Shown: positions 46,025 to 55,526, counted from the first letter of the stretch. The stretch: DNA of 64,000 bases from Carboxylicivirga sp. M1479 (GCF_007097485.1 NZ_VKDE01000018.1:124001-188000); one strand, 5' to 3'. Notes: generated by a model not told the origin, from the sequence alone. Made by a program: numbers and translations.

Positions 46025-47070
46025 TGGAAGATCATCGTTTAAAATGGGTTCTGGGATTTAGTTTGCTAATTGGGCTCATTGTTGTTTTGTTTTTACTTAA
46101 TATTGGTTTTGGCTCTGTAGCCATTCCATTCGACGATATTTTAAAAGTTTTGCTTGGTGATGAGGCCTCACGAAAAGCCTATCATTCCATCATATTAAAG
46201 TCACGTTTACCTCAAACAATTACGGCCGTATTGGCTGGCGCAGGATTGGCTGTTGGTGGATTGCAAATGCAGACTTTATTTCGTAACCCATTGGCAGGGC
46301 CATCTATACTTGGTATTAGCAGTGGTGCTGGTTTAGGTGTTGCTTTAATATTGCTTTTTGCTGGCAATGTGCTTGGTGTAACGGTAAGTGCTTATGGCAT
46401 GCTCGGCCATCTTACAGTTGTTGGTGCAGCCTTTGTAGGTGCCTTTTTTATACTGATGCTCATCGTGTTTTTTGCTCGTGCTTTGCGGGATAATACTATT
46501 CTATTGATCGTTGGTATTATGGTGGGATATGCTGCTTCGGCCATAATTGGGGTAATGAAATTTTATAGCCCCAAGGAAGATGTACATGCCTATGTTATTT
46601 GGGGTTTGGGTAGTTTCTCAAATGTTTCTTGGGAGCACTTGTCGATCTTAATTCCCATTGTGGTTGTTGGATTGTTATTCAGTTTACTACTGATTAAGCC
46701 ACTTAATGTGTTGGTGTTGGGCGAAAATTATGCCGAGAACCTAGGTGTTAACATTAAACGCACTCGACTGGCTATTTTATTTTGTACGGGATTGTTAACA
46801 GCTGCAATTACTGCTTTTTGCGGTCCTATTGCTTTCCTGGGATTGGCCGTACCACATCTAACCAAAGGATTGTTTCGCACAAGTGATCAAAAAGTATTGA
46901 TGCCTGCAGTTATATTGGCTGGTACTGTATTGGCCTTGTTTTGTAATTTTATAGCCCGAATGCCTGGTTTTGAAGGAGCATTGCCTATCAATGTGGTCAC
47001 AGGCCTTATTGGAGCACCCATCGTTATATCTGTAATTGTTAAACGACGTAAGCTAAATATCAATGGATAA
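46024..47070 (+). CDS. btuC: Cobalamin ABC transporter permease (FecCD family)
   Basis: Inner-membrane channel subunit. The 348 residues form about ten membrane helices, with the FecCD-family motifs SRLPQTITAVLAGAGLAVGG, FRNPLAGPSILGISSGAGLG and GPIAFLGLAVPHLTK (the cytoplasmic coupling helix region that contacts the ATPase). Overlaps btuF by one base and btuD by eight, so the three genes are tightly coupled in translation. Confidence 0.93.
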   Translation: MEDHRLKWVLGFSLLIGLIVVLFLLNIGFGSVAIPFDDILKVLLGDEASRKAYHSIILKSRLPQTITAVLAGAGLAVGGLQMQTLFRNPLAGPSILGISSGAGLGVALILLFAGNVLGVTVSAYGMLGHLTVVGAAFVGAFFILMLIVFFARALRDNTILLIVGIMVGYAASAIIGVMKFYSPKEDVHAYVIWGLGSFSNVSWEHLSILIPIVVVGLLFSLLLIKPLNVLVLGENYAENLGVNIKRTRLAILFCTGLLTAAITAFCGPIAFLGLAVPHLTKGLFRTSDQKVLMPAVILAGTVLALFCNFIARMPGFEGALPINVVTGLIGAPIVISVIVKRRKLNING

Positions 47071-48088
47071 TACCATTTTATTACAATCAAGCGATTTAGC
47101 TGTTGGGTATAAACAGAGCAATGGCCGCACACAGCTCTTACATCAGGATATAAATGTACAACTCAATCAAGGTGAGTTTGCTTGTTTGTTGGGACCCAAT
47201 GGCGCTGGTAAATCTACCCTCATTAAAACATTAAGTGGATTTATTCCTAAAATTAGTGGTGATGTTTGTATCAATGGTTTGAATTTACACGATTATAAAC
47301 GTGGCCAACTTGCCAAGGTTGTCAGTGTTGTTTTAACCGAAAAATTGCAAGTTTCGAACATGACCGTGTTTGATTTAGTGGCTCTGGGAAGAACACCCTA
47401 TACCGACTTTTTTGGTAATTTAAGTGCTACTGATAAAGGCCTAGTACTACAAGCAATTAATGACGTAGGCTTGCAGGGGTTTGCCAATCGCCAGTTAATC
47501 TGTATGAGCGATGGCGAACGTCAGAAAGCTATGATTGCAAAAGCGCTGGTGCAGGATACTCCATTAATAATTCTGGATGAACCAACGGCTTTCCTCGATC
47601 TACCCAGTAAAATTGAAATTGTGCAGTTGCTCAAAAAACTGGCTGTTAACAACAATAAAGGCATCCTTTTATCAACACACGATTTGGAACTAGCTCTTCA
47701 GTTGGCCGATAAAATTTGGCTCCTTGCTCAAGGGAGACAGCTAGAATGCGGAATACCAGAGGATTTAGTTCTTTCAAACAGTTTTAAAAGCTTCTTTGAA
47801 AAGGAGGGAGTTTTATTTGATAATGAAAGTGGCTCATTCAGAGTTCAAAAAGATCAATTGAAAACCATTCAGGTAATAGGAGAGGGAGTTGAGTATCAAT
47901 GGTTATGCCATGCACTTAATCGCATTGGATTTCAAACAACATTAGTAGAAGGTGATTATCCAAGTATAAAAACTGTAGAAAATGCGAATGAAGCATTTGT
48001 GTTAAATGGTGTAGATGGCCATGATAAACAGTTCAAAACGATTGAGGAATTGCTTTGTGAAATAAATATATTCTTAAAGAGCAACTAA
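47063..48088 (+). CDS. btuD: Cobalamin ABC transporter ATPase with C-terminal extension
   Basis: Powers B12 import. Walker A LLGPNGAGKST, signature MSDGERQKAMIAKAL (in place of LSGGQ), Walker B PLIILDEPTAFLD, and the H-loop in LLSTHDLELAL. The 341-residue protein is about 90 residues longer than E. coli BtuD (249): residues from about 255 on (QVIGEGVEYQWLCHALNRIG, then KTVENANEAF) form an extra domain after the ATPase core, of a kind I cannot name. It might sense a ligand. No terminator follows directly; htpG has its own promoter. Confidence 0.9.
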   Translation: MDNTILLQSSDLAVGYKQSNGRTQLLHQDINVQLNQGEFACLLGPNGAGKSTLIKTLSGFIPKISGDVCINGLNLHDYKRGQLAKVVSVVLTEKLQVSNMTVFDLVALGRTPYTDFFGNLSATDKGLVLQAINDVGLQGFANRQLICMSDGERQKAMIAKALVQDTPLIILDEPTAFLDLPSKIEIVQLLKKLAVNNNKGILLSTHDLELALQLADKIWLLAQGRQLECGIPEDLVLSNSFKSFFEKEGVLFDNESGSFRVQKDQLKTIQVIGEGVEYQWLCHALNRIGFQTTLVEGDYPSIKTVENANEAFVLNGVDGHDKQFKTIEELLCEINIFLKSN

Positions 48089-48161
48089 CAAGCACCTTAT
48101 TCTACCTTCTAACCTTAGCTTCTGCCAAAATTACCTTACACTGTCATCTCGTTCTGTCGCA

Positions 48162-48202
48162 TTGTCACACATTGACGAATGGCACAGGCTTTGATAACTT
48201 TG
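48162..48202 (+). promoter_or_regulatory. htpG promoter with overlapping inverted repeat
   Basis: TTG at 48172-48174, 20 bases, TAACTTTG at 48195-48202: consensus boxes and spacing. An imperfect inverted repeat TTGTCA-N5-TGACGA (48162-48178) overlaps the -33 box, and TGTC appears at least twice more just upstream (48142, 48155), so a repressor or heat-shock regulator site is possible. Confidence 0.65.
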
Positions 48203-48244
48203 TGCCGTTAAAACGATTTTTTTAAAATATAAATATTAGTGACG

Positions 48245-50299
48245 ATGCAAAAAGGACATATTGGTGTAACTACCGAAAACATTTTCCCGATCATCAAAAA
48301 ATATCTTTATTCTGATCATGAGATATTTCTACGCGAGTTGGTATCTAACGCTGTTGATGCCACGCAAAAACTAAAAACACTTTCTTCAGTAGGCGAGTTT
48401 AAAGGCGAAGTAGGCGAGGCTCCTGTTCGTGTTATTCTTGACGAAGAGAAAAAGACGATTACAATTTCTGACCGTGGTGTTGGTATGACATCAGAAGAAA
48501 TTGACAAATATATTAATCAGGTAGCTTTTTCAGGAGCTAACGAATTTCTTGAAAAATATAAGAAAGACGCCAATGCAATTATTGGTCACTTTGGTTTAGG
48601 CTTCTACTCATCATTCATGGTGTCTGAAAAGGTAGAAATCATTACTAAGTCATTCCGCGATGGTTCACAAGCTGTTAAGTGGAGTTGCGATGGAAGCCCT
48701 GAGTATACTTTGGAAGAGGTTGAAAAAGCCGATCGCGGTACTGATATTGTTCTTTATATCGATGAAGACAATAAGCAGTATGCAACAAAAGCTGAGATTG
48801 ATACTTTATTGAAAAAGTACTGTCGTTTCTTACCTGTTGAGGTTGTTTTTGGTAAAGAGACAGAGTATAAAGATGGCAAGCAAGAGGAGACAGATAAGGA
48901 TAACGTTGTCAACGAGACAAAGCCTTTATGGACACGTACGCCATCTGAATTAAAGGATGAAGATTATAACAAATTCTACCAGGGATTGTACCCAATGTCT
49001 GATGAGCCTTTGTTCAATATCCATTTAAATGTGGATTATCCATTTAACTTAACGGGTGTTCTTTATTTCCCTAAGTTGAAAAACAACGTAGAGGTTCAGA
49101 AGAATAAGATTCAGTTATACTGTAACCAGGTTTATGTAACCGATTCAGTTGAAGGAATTGTGCCTGAGTTCTTAACTCTTTTACATGGGGTAATTGATTC
49201 TCCAGATATTCCTTTGAATGTTTCTCGTTCATACTTACAGAGCGATGGTAACGTTAAGAAGATCTCAAGCCACATTACTAAGAAAGTAGCTGACCGTTTA
49301 GAGGAAATCTTTAAAAAAGACCGTGATGGTTTTGAGGCCAAGTGGGATGACTTGAAGATTTTTGTTGAGTATGGTATGCTTACTGAAGAGAAGTTCTACG
49401 ACCGTGCTAAGAAGTTTACTCTCTTGAAAAATACAGATGGTAAATACTTTACTTTTGATGAGTATGCTGCTATTATTAAAGATAACCAAACTGATAAAGA
49501 CGATCAGTTGGTATACTTATATGCAACAGATGTAGAAGCTCAGTTTAGTTTTATTGAAGCAGCTAAAAACAAGGGATACGATGTTGTTGTATTGGATGGT
49601 CAGTTAGATAGCCATTTTGTTAATACCTTAGAGAGTAAGTTTGAGAAGTCGCGTTTTGTGCGTGTTGATAGCGATATCGCTGAGAAATTGATTCCAAAAG
49701 CTGATACTATGGAATTGAAATTGTCAGATGCTCAAAAGCAAGATTTGACAACTATTTTCAGTTCGCAGGTGCCTAATGTTGATAAATTGAACTTCATTGT
49801 AACATTTGAAGCATTAGCAGAAAACGATACACCAGTGATGATTACGCAGCAGGAGTTTATGCGTCGTATGAAAGAAATGAGTCAGTTGGGTGGCGGTGGA
49901 ATGAATTTCTACGGCGAGATGCCTGATAGCTACAATTTAGTTGTGAATGGCAACCATCCATTGGTAAATCGCATCATTGAAGACGAAGAGAAAGAAGTGG
50001 GAGAGAAGGTCGCTTCATTGCGCAGTAAGATTGATGGTTTAGATGGTAAACGCGCTGAGCTGGAAAAAGCTAAAGAAGGTAAGAAGGACGAGGAAATTGC
50101 TCAGGCTGACAAAGATGAGTTGGAAGATCTTAATAAGAAGTTAACTGAATTGAATGCTAAGAAAGATGCTGAACTTTCAACATTCGCATCATCCAACAAA
50201 ATGGTATCTCAGTTAATCGACCTGGCATTACTTTCAAACAACATGCTAAAAGGCGAAGCTTTAACTAAGTTTGTTAAGCGTAGCATCGATTTAATTTAA
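48245..50299 (+). CDS. htpG: Molecular chaperone HtpG (Hsp90)
   Basis: Bacterial Hsp90 chaperone. 684 residues from the ATG at 48245 (MQKGHIGVTTENIFPI); the GTG two codons upstream is rejected. Domains are the GHKL ATPase (about 1-220, with LRELVSNAVDA, ISDRGVGMT and GHFGLGFYS), the middle client-binding domain (about 240-520), and the C-terminal dimerisation domain (about 530-684). The C-terminal part holds a lysine/glutamate-rich stretch (EKAKEGKKDEEIAQADKDE). Transcribed alone from the promoter at 48172-48202, with a terminator behind it. Confidence 0.96.
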   Translation: MQKGHIGVTTENIFPIIKKYLYSDHEIFLRELVSNAVDATQKLKTLSSVGEFKGEVGEAPVRVILDEEKKTITISDRGVGMTSEEIDKYINQVAFSGANEFLEKYKKDANAIIGHFGLGFYSSFMVSEKVEIITKSFRDGSQAVKWSCDGSPEYTLEEVEKADRGTDIVLYIDEDNKQYATKAEIDTLLKKYCRFLPVEVVFGKETEYKDGKQEETDKDNVVNETKPLWTRTPSELKDEDYNKFYQGLYPMSDEPLFNIHLNVDYPFNLTGVLYFPKLKNNVEVQKNKIQLYCNQVYVTDSVEGIVPEFLTLLHGVIDSPDIPLNVSRSYLQSDGNVKKISSHITKKVADRLEEIFKKDRDGFEAKWDDLKIFVEYGMLTEEKFYDRAKKFTLLKNTDGKYFTFDEYAAIIKDNQTDKDDQLVYLYATDVEAQFSFIEAAKNKGYDVVVLDGQLDSHFVNTLESKFEKSRFVRVDSDIAEKLIPKADTMELKLSDAQKQDLTTIFSSQVPNVDKLNFIVTFEALAENDTPVMITQQEFMRRMKEMSQLGGGGMNFYGEMPDSYNLVVNGNHPLVNRIIEDEEKEVGEKVASLRSKIDGLDGKRAELEKAKEGKKDEEIAQADKDELEDLNKKLTELNAKKDAELSTFASSNKMVSQLIDLALLSNNMLKGEALTKFVKRSIDLI

Positions 50300-50323
50300 T
50301 TACCTTTCAATAGGATTAAATAC

Positions 50324-50357
50324 AAGCCCGAAAGCATTTAGTTTTCGGGCTTTCTTT
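50324..50357 (+). terminator. htpG terminator
   Basis: Arms AAGCCCGAAA/TTTCGGGCTT, then a T-rich tail. Confidence 0.85.
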
Positions 50358-50649
50358 TTATTATAAATGATTTTCACACCTTTTTTTGTTACACTAAATT
50401 GGAGATTAAACCCATTCCTTGTTGTTTCGTGTGTTATACATTTTCAATGAATGCACAAGCCAACAGACTGTAATTTTCATCCTCCATCCTCCTTAACATC
50501 TTTTAACGAAATAATTAGGCATTGTATGATTTAGCATAGCTTATTAATTCAATCAATTATCTATTTTTGCGCCGATTTTAAATGAACAGCTAGTATTTGA
50601 TCACTGTAAGGAGTAATAGCTGTCAATAATATTTTTAAAACCAGAAAAA
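50358..50649. other. Intergenic region before satP
   Basis: With the htpG terminator it makes a 350-base gap. Contains the -7 box TATTTTTG at 50562-50569 and a leader of about 75 bases for satP. No ORF or RNA motif recognised. Confidence 0.4.
50562..50569 (+). promoter_or_regulatory. satP -7 box (TATTTTTG)
   Basis: Exact TAnnTTTG match about 80 bases before the gene; no clear -33 TTG. Confidence 0.45.
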
Positions 50650-51225
50650 ATGGAACAAAACGTTTTCATCGCTAAAGATGTAACAACTAATCCGGCTCCC
50701 CTAGGACTAACCGGTTTTGGATTGACAACAATGCTATTAAACCTGCATAATGCCGGTCTTTTTGGGTTAGACACCATGATTATGGGTATGGGTATCATGA
50801 TGGGTGGACTTATTCAGATTTTAGTAGGTATGCTTGAGTGGAAGAAAAACAACATGTTTGGTATGATGGCTTTTACATCATATGGTGCATTTTGGATTTC
50901 TTTAGTGTTTGTTTGGATCTTCCCAAAAATGGGATTAGGTGAGGCGCCATCTGCAACAGCTATGGGTTATTACCTAACAGTTTGGGGTATTTTTACTTTC
51001 GGATTGTGGATTGCAACACTTAAAATGACTAAAACAATGATTTGGTTATTTGGTACAGTGGTGTTATTATTTGCTTTGTTAGCCATTGCTAATTTTACAG
51101 GTAGTCACTTAATTCATACTATTGCAGGTATCGAAGGTGTTATTTGTGGTGCAAGTGCCTTATACATTGCTATCGCTACTTTATTAGTTGAAGTGTACGG
51201 AAAGCAGATTCTTCCAATGCCATAA
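50650..51225 (+). CDS. satP: Acetate/succinate transporter, GPR1/FUN34/YaaH family
   Basis: Inner-membrane proton-linked carrier or channel for acetate (and succinate). 191 residues with six predicted membrane helices and the family signature NPAPLGLTGFGLTTMLLN (residues 14-31). The second helix and loop, FGLDTMIMGMGIMMGGLIQILVG in outline, also fit. The length matches E. coli SatP (188). Single-gene unit between two strong terminators. The symbol is given by family; the exact substrate is inferred. Confidence 0.9.
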   Translation: MEQNVFIAKDVTTNPAPLGLTGFGLTTMLLNLHNAGLFGLDTMIMGMGIMMGGLIQILVGMLEWKKNNMFGMMAFTSYGAFWISLVFVWIFPKMGLGEAPSATAMGYYLTVWGIFTFGLWIATLKMTKTMIWLFGTVVLLFALLAIANFTGSHLIHTIAGIEGVICGASALYIAIATLLVEVYGKQILPMP

Positions 51226-51251
51226 GCATTGACGAAAAATGATATAATAGG

Positions 51252-51281
51252 AAGCCCGAACGGTTATGTTCGGGCTTTTTT
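51252..51281 (+). terminator. satP terminator
   Basis: Arms AAGCCCGAAC/GTTCGGGCTT with a six-base loop, then six T. Confidence 0.9.
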
Positions 51282-51378
51282 GTGCTTAGTATTTTGATGA
51301 GTGAGCCAAAAGTGCTTACTAACATGCTTGACGCTAGTGGTGTAAAGGTCTATTTTGCCTTAATCTCACTATCACTAC

Positions 51379-52302
51379 ATGAAACATCTGACAAGTAAAA
51401 ACGCAAAGAAGAATAATTGGTGGAAGTATTTGTTGATGCTGGCACTTTTTCCTGTGCTTGCTCAGCTAGTGGTTGCTTGGTATTATCTTCTAAATACAAA
51501 TGAGGATGCTGTTGGAAGCGTTTCGATTGAAATTAATAACTCGATCCATTATGCTAGCAACCCAACAGTTCAGATAGGTATATTGGCTCTCTTCTTTATT
51601 TTTATGTTGATAGCCTTTGCTTTTGTTTATAGTCATTTACATCACAAAAGCTTTAGAACGGTTATAAATGGAACGAGGCTTATCCGATGGCGGCGCATTA
51701 TCATAGGATTTGCAATTTGCTTTGTGGTCGAAGCCTTTCTATTTGGTGCCGATTATTATTTAGACATAGATAATTACGAAGTGCGCTTGCACTGGAACAG
51801 TTTAATTCCGCTTGGTCTTGTTGCGGTTTTTATGGTTCCTTTTCAGGCCTTTTTCGATGAAATAATATTTAGAGGTTATTTAGCACAAGGGGTGGCACAT
51901 TTGACAAAAAGTCGGTTTTTAGTCATACTTATTCCTACCATATTTTTTGCTGTAATACATGCTTTTAATCCTATTTTGAACGGTGTTGGCTTTTGGACTG
52001 TATTGTTGCTTTACTTTTTAATTGGCTTATCGTATGCTATTATATCGGTACTGGATGATGGAATAGAATTGGCAATGGGCTTGCACGCTGCTAATAATGT
52101 ATTCGCTACTATTTTTGTTGTCAATGCTAATAGCATTATTAAAACAGATGCCTTGTTATTGATGAAAGAAGTAAATTTTCCAGATGCTTTTGTACCCATT
52201 ATTATAGCACAATTGGTAATGATTGCTGCCCTTGCATTTAAGTACAAGTGGCCTTGGCGTAGTGTTTTTTCTCAAATAGAAGATGGATTTGCCATTAACT
52301 AA
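51379..52302 (+). CDS. CPBP-family intramembrane metalloprotease
   Basis: Membrane protein of 307 residues with about eight hydrophobic segments and the C-terminal CPBP (ABI/CAAX) domain. Motif 1 is DEIIFRG (Asp160, Glu161, Arg165); the family usually has EExxxR, so the first acidic residue is Asp here. Motif 2 is FAVIHAFNP (His194), and motif 3 is GLHAANN. These are the residues that hold the catalytic site, so an active protease is likely. Targets of bacterial CPBP proteins are mostly unknown. Ends at a terminator. Confidence 0.85.
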   Translation: MKHLTSKNAKKNNWWKYLLMLALFPVLAQLVVAWYYLLNTNEDAVGSVSIEINNSIHYASNPTVQIGILALFFIFMLIAFAFVYSHLHHKSFRTVINGTRLIRWRRIIIGFAICFVVEAFLFGADYYLDIDNYEVRLHWNSLIPLGLVAVFMVPFQAFFDEIIFRGYLAQGVAHLTKSRFLVILIPTIFFAVIHAFNPILNGVGFWTVLLLYFLIGLSYAIISVLDDGIELAMGLHAANNVFATIFVVNANSIIKTDALLLMKEVNFPDAFVPIIIAQLVMIAALAFKYKWPWRSVFSQIEDGFAIN

Positions 52303-52303
52303 A

Positions 52304-52329
52304 AAAGCACCGCTATTAGCAGTGCTTTG
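52304..52329. terminator. Terminator after the CPBP gene
   Basis: Arms AAAGCAC/GTGCTTT with an inner GCT/AGC pair. Only a weak T-tail on the plus strand; it separates convergent genes and ends in T on the minus strand. Confidence 0.6.
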
Positions 52330-52351
52330 TCTATGTTATTAGATATTTAAC

Positions 52352-52984
52352 CTAGCGTATACTCCCGGATAGAGTACTTATTTCGCGATTGCCTTTCAAA
52401 TTAACTATGCGAAAATTACCCGAAACAGAATTGCCTTTTAAACTACCATCAATATCAGAAAGTTCAGCATTACCCGAAACGGTATTGGTTTTTGCATTTC
52501 CTTTAACGCCTGCTAAAACAATATTACCAGATACCGTATTTGCCGATATGTCACTGCCTATTTTTTGAGCTGTTACATTTCCCGATACTGTATTGCATTT
52601 CACTTTGCGTTGGCCAATGCCTGATATTTTTATGTCGCCACTTACACTATTTACATCTGCATCACTCATAGCTGGCATGCTAATAGTGAAATTACCTCGT
52701 GCACTTCCTTTAGAATTACGCGGGTGGTCAACCTCCACAATTAATGTAGTACCCGATTGGCGAGTTACAATCTCGTATTCATCCTTTTGTCTATCCCAAC
52801 TCAAGGAACCTTTTACATGCACCGAATTACCTTCTACGGCTTCAATTTCAACATTGCTAAACACCACGTTTACTTCAATGTCGGTAATGTTTTCAAATGT
52901 TTTGTCAACCGATGTTTTGCCTCCTTGTGCCCATGCGTAAGCTGAAATACAAAGAACTCCCAGTATTAATAATAGTTGTCTCAT
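52352..52984 (-). CDS. DUF4097-type exported beta-helix protein
   Basis: 210 residues with a signal peptide ending near AYAWAQ. From about residue 105 to the end it consists of repeats carrying the motif NTVSGN or a variant (VNSVSGDI, NTVSGNVT, NTVSGNIV, NTVSGNAE, NSVSGNFR, STLSGSIR), spaced 16-21 residues apart, which is the right-handed beta-helix pattern of DUF4097 proteins. The function of the family is unclear; members are often next to regulatory genes of envelope stress. It follows the response regulator by 95 bases on the same strand, so it may be the third gene of that operon. Confidence 0.85.
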   Translation of the reverse strand: MRQLLLILGVLCISAYAWAQGGKTSVDKTFENITDIEVNVVFSNVEIEAVEGNSVHVKGSLSWDRQKDEYEIVTRQSGTTLIVEVDHPRNSKGSARGNFTISMPAMSDADVNSVSGDIKISGIGQRKVKCNTVSGNVTAQKIGSDISANTVSGNIVLAGVKGNAKTNTVSGNAELSDIDGSLKGNSVSGNFRIVNLKGNREISTLSGSIR

Positions 52985-53079
52985 TTTTAAAAATTTATCC
53001 GATTATGAATGTAGGACGCACGAACGTTTAGTTTAGTTACAACTGGTTTCAATATCATCAAAGGCTTCTTTCAAATGCG

Positions 53080-53787
53080 TTATTCTATTTCTTCGTCGAT
53101 CCGTAACTGGTAGCCACTTCCATGGATATTAATTATTTCTACCCCTTCAACATCTCTTAGGTATTTACGCAATTTAGTAATGTAAACATCCATGCTTCGG
53201 GTTGTAAAATAACCTGTTTCTCCCCAGACTTCTTTCAGGGCTTTATCGCGCGGTAGTACTTTGTTTTTATTTTGACACAAAAGTACTAACAAGCCCGCCT
53301 CTTTGGGCGATAACTTATGTTCTTCCTCCTTAATGTGTATAGTTCTGAACTCTTGGTTAAATACGGCCTGCCCTATGCTGTATTCGGTTTGTATTTCTAT
53401 TGCCTGCTGTCTTTTGTTTCTGTTAAGAATAGCATTTAGCTTACAAATTAGTATTTCCGAATCGAAAGGCTTGGTAATATAGTCATCTGCACCTGTGCTA
53501 AAACCCTCCAGCATATCCTCCTTCATAACTTTAGCTGTCAGAAATATGATTGGTATATCGGGGGTCGACTCTTTAATTTCTCGGGCAATAGTAAAGCCGT
53601 CAATATTAGGTAGCATTACATCGAGTATGCAGATGTCAAACTGACTTTCTTTGAATCGTTTAAAGGCTAATAAGCCATCTTTTACCCAGGTAACATTAAA
53701 TTTATTTATCTCAAGATAGGCTTTCATGACCGTTCCAAAATTACGATCATCTTCCACCATAAATACTCTTTTTGTTTCCATCATCAT
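53080..53787 (-). CDS. OmpR-family response regulator
   Basis: Two-domain DNA-binding response regulator. About 235 residues. Three successive in-frame ATG codons (53787, 53784, 53781), plus a GTG at 53790, leave the exact start open; it begins right after the kinase stop codon. The receiver domain has the acidic pair VEDD and phospho-acceptor Asp56 (ILDVMLP, numbered from 53787). The C-terminal winged helix has LSPKEAGLLVLL and the RSMDVYITKLRKYLRD recognition region. Paired with the kinase directly upstream. Similar in layout to RprY of Bacteroides; that identity is inferred. Probable target: the TTAAC repeats at 55468-55507. Confidence 0.92.
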   Translation of the reverse strand: MMMETKRVFMVEDDRNFGTVMKAYLEINKFNVTWVKDGLLAFKRFKESQFDICILDVMLPNIDGFTIAREIKESTPDIPIIFLTAKVMKEDMLEGFSTGADDYITKPFDSEILICKLNAILNRNKRQQAIEIQTEYSIGQAVFNQEFRTIHIKEEEHKLSPKEAGLLVLLCQNKNKVLPRDKALKEVWGETGYFTTRSMDVYITKLRKYLRDVEGVEIINIHGSGYQLRIDEEIE

Positions 53788-53790
53788 CAC

Positions 53791-55413
53791 TTATTTATAT
53801 GGAAGTTGAATAATAAATTCTGTTCCAAAATTCACTTTGCTTTTAACGCTAATATTACCCTGATGTGCATCAATGGTGGCTTTTACGTAGTTTAGCCCCA
53901 GTCCAAAACCCTTTACGTTGTGGATGTTGCCTCCCTCTGCCCTGTAAAACTTTTCAAATATTTTATTTTGCTGATCACGTGTCATGCCTATGCCATTGTC
54001 CTTGATGCGTATTTGAATGCCATTGCCATTATTTTGACTTGATATGTTTACTTCTGGCTTATTCTTTGTGTATTTAAGAGCGTTTTCGAGCAAGTTAACA
54101 ATCACATTGGTAAAATGAATTTCATCAACTAAAAACACGCTTAATTCTGCTTTTAGCGAAGTACTGATGTTTCCTCCAGTTTCATTAGCCAGGAGCTGCA
54201 TATTGTCTACAGCTTTAAATATGAGTTCGTGTACATCTTTCGATACACGTACAACTGAAAAGTCTTTCTTTTCAATTTGCGACATTTGTAAAACACGTTC
54301 TACATGGCTATTCATTCGACTGTTTTCTTCTTTTATAATTTTTAAGAAGTTTCGTACGTGTTCTTCATTATTAATAATACTAGGTGTTAAAATGCTGTCA
54401 GTTGCCAGACTAATAGTCGCAATCGGCGTTTTAAATTCATGCGTCATGTTATTGATAAAGTCTGTCTTTATTTGAGCCACTTTCTTTTGGTTGAGAATAG
54501 TTCGTATGGTAATGAAGAAAGTAATTAAAATAAACAAGGTAAAAATACTTGACAATGAAACCATCAGGCCTTGCGTTTTAAACAGGTACGTGGCTACATC
54601 GGGGAAATAAATCATTAATTCAAAAGTGGATAAGCCTCTGAATATATCCCTGGGAAAAAGGTTGACCCTAAAGGCATCAAGGTTTTGTAAATGCGCTGGG
54701 TTAAAACTTGATGACTGATAATTAGTGAGTTGTTGCGAGTATTTATTGAAAATGCCAAACTCAAACTGGGTATCTACGCCATTTTGAATAAGCTCCTCCT
54801 GTAAAACACTATTGAGGTGTTTTAAATCGATTCGCTGCTGTAAAGGGTTGTGGCGTGCTTGAATCTCTCGCTTCATTTGTTCATACACCTCTTTAATTTC
54901 CTTATTTCGATGCTCCATAGCTTTCATTACCACTTTAATGGAGTCTTCGGCGTGCAGTAGCTTATTTTCAATTTCGATAATATCAACAGCTTCTCCACTG
55001 GCATCAATCCAAACCTGGTGCTCACTATGGTTGCCATTTACTTCGGTGTGTACCTCAATACGAGCACCTCCCTGCGTTATAACGGTGTCTTGTTTATGGT
55101 AATAGTTTTTGTCTTTTGTCCCTGTACGATTACTTTGTTGACGAATGATTGCCACATTGCCATTCGCATCTTTTTTGTATGTTGTATTACTTTGTGATTT
55201 AGGGTTTTGAAAAAATTCTTGAAAAATGTAGTTGGCACTCTGCTCTTGCTCTAAACGACGAACGGTATTATCCAATGAACGATAAACCGATGCCTGAAAC
55301 TTTTCCTTTTGAACTTGTACTGATTGCTTGATCCATAAAAACTGAGCGCCGATAATCCCCAACATAGAGAGGCTCATAAGTAGTATTAAACCAAGTATTG
55401 ATTTTCGCTTCAT
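53791..55413 (-). CDS. Sensor histidine kinase
   Basis: 540 residues. Membrane helices at about 7-27 and 285-308 enclose a periplasmic sensor region of about 255 residues with coiled-coil character (ENKLLHAEDSIKVVMKAMEHRNKEI). The kinase core has His325 in MTHEFKTPIATIS, the N box NLLENALKYTK, GIGMT, and the G box GFGLGLNYV. It is partnered with the response regulator whose start is 3-10 bases after this gene's stop. Layout resembles RprX, the Bacteroides partner of RprY. Divergent from the exported protein at 55601. Confidence 0.92.
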   Translation of the reverse strand: MKRKSILGLILLMSLSMLGIIGAQFLWIKQSVQVQKEKFQASVYRSLDNTVRRLEQEQSANYIFQEFFQNPKSQSNTTYKKDANGNVAIIRQQSNRTGTKDKNYYHKQDTVITQGGARIEVHTEVNGNHSEHQVWIDASGEAVDIIEIENKLLHAEDSIKVVMKAMEHRNKEIKEVYEQMKREIQARHNPLQQRIDLKHLNSVLQEELIQNGVDTQFEFGIFNKYSQQLTNYQSSSFNPAHLQNLDAFRVNLFPRDIFRGLSTFELMIYFPDVATYLFKTQGLMVSLSSIFTLFILITFFITIRTILNQKKVAQIKTDFINNMTHEFKTPIATISLATDSILTPSIINNEEHVRNFLKIIKEENSRMNSHVERVLQMSQIEKKDFSVVRVSKDVHELIFKAVDNMQLLANETGGNISTSLKAELSVFLVDEIHFTNVIVNLLENALKYTKNKPEVNISSQNNGNGIQIRIKDNGIGMTRDQQNKIFEKFYRAEGGNIHNVKGFGLGLNYVKATIDAHQGNISVKSKVNFGTEFIIQLPYK

Positions 55414-55467
55414 AATTCACTGTTTACATGGTAAAGATAATGCTTTGACTGTAAGCACTTCTATACA

Positions 55468-55507
55468 TTAACTTTTCCTTAACTGTTTTTAACCGCATCT
55501 TAACCGC
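55468..55507. promoter_or_regulatory. Four phased TTAAC repeats, likely response-regulator operator
   Basis: TTAAC occurs at 55468, 55479, 55489 and 55500, spaced 11, 10 and 11 bases, so all four lie on one face of the helix. The last two are extended to TTAACCGC. Direct repeats with 10-11 bp spacing are the usual target of OmpR-family regulators, and one is encoded next door. The sites lie 23-60 bases upstream of the -7 box at 55527, the correct place for activation, and about 55-90 bases upstream of the kinase start on the other strand. Confidence 0.65.
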
Positions 55508-55526
55508 TTTAATTTCAATGTGTTTG

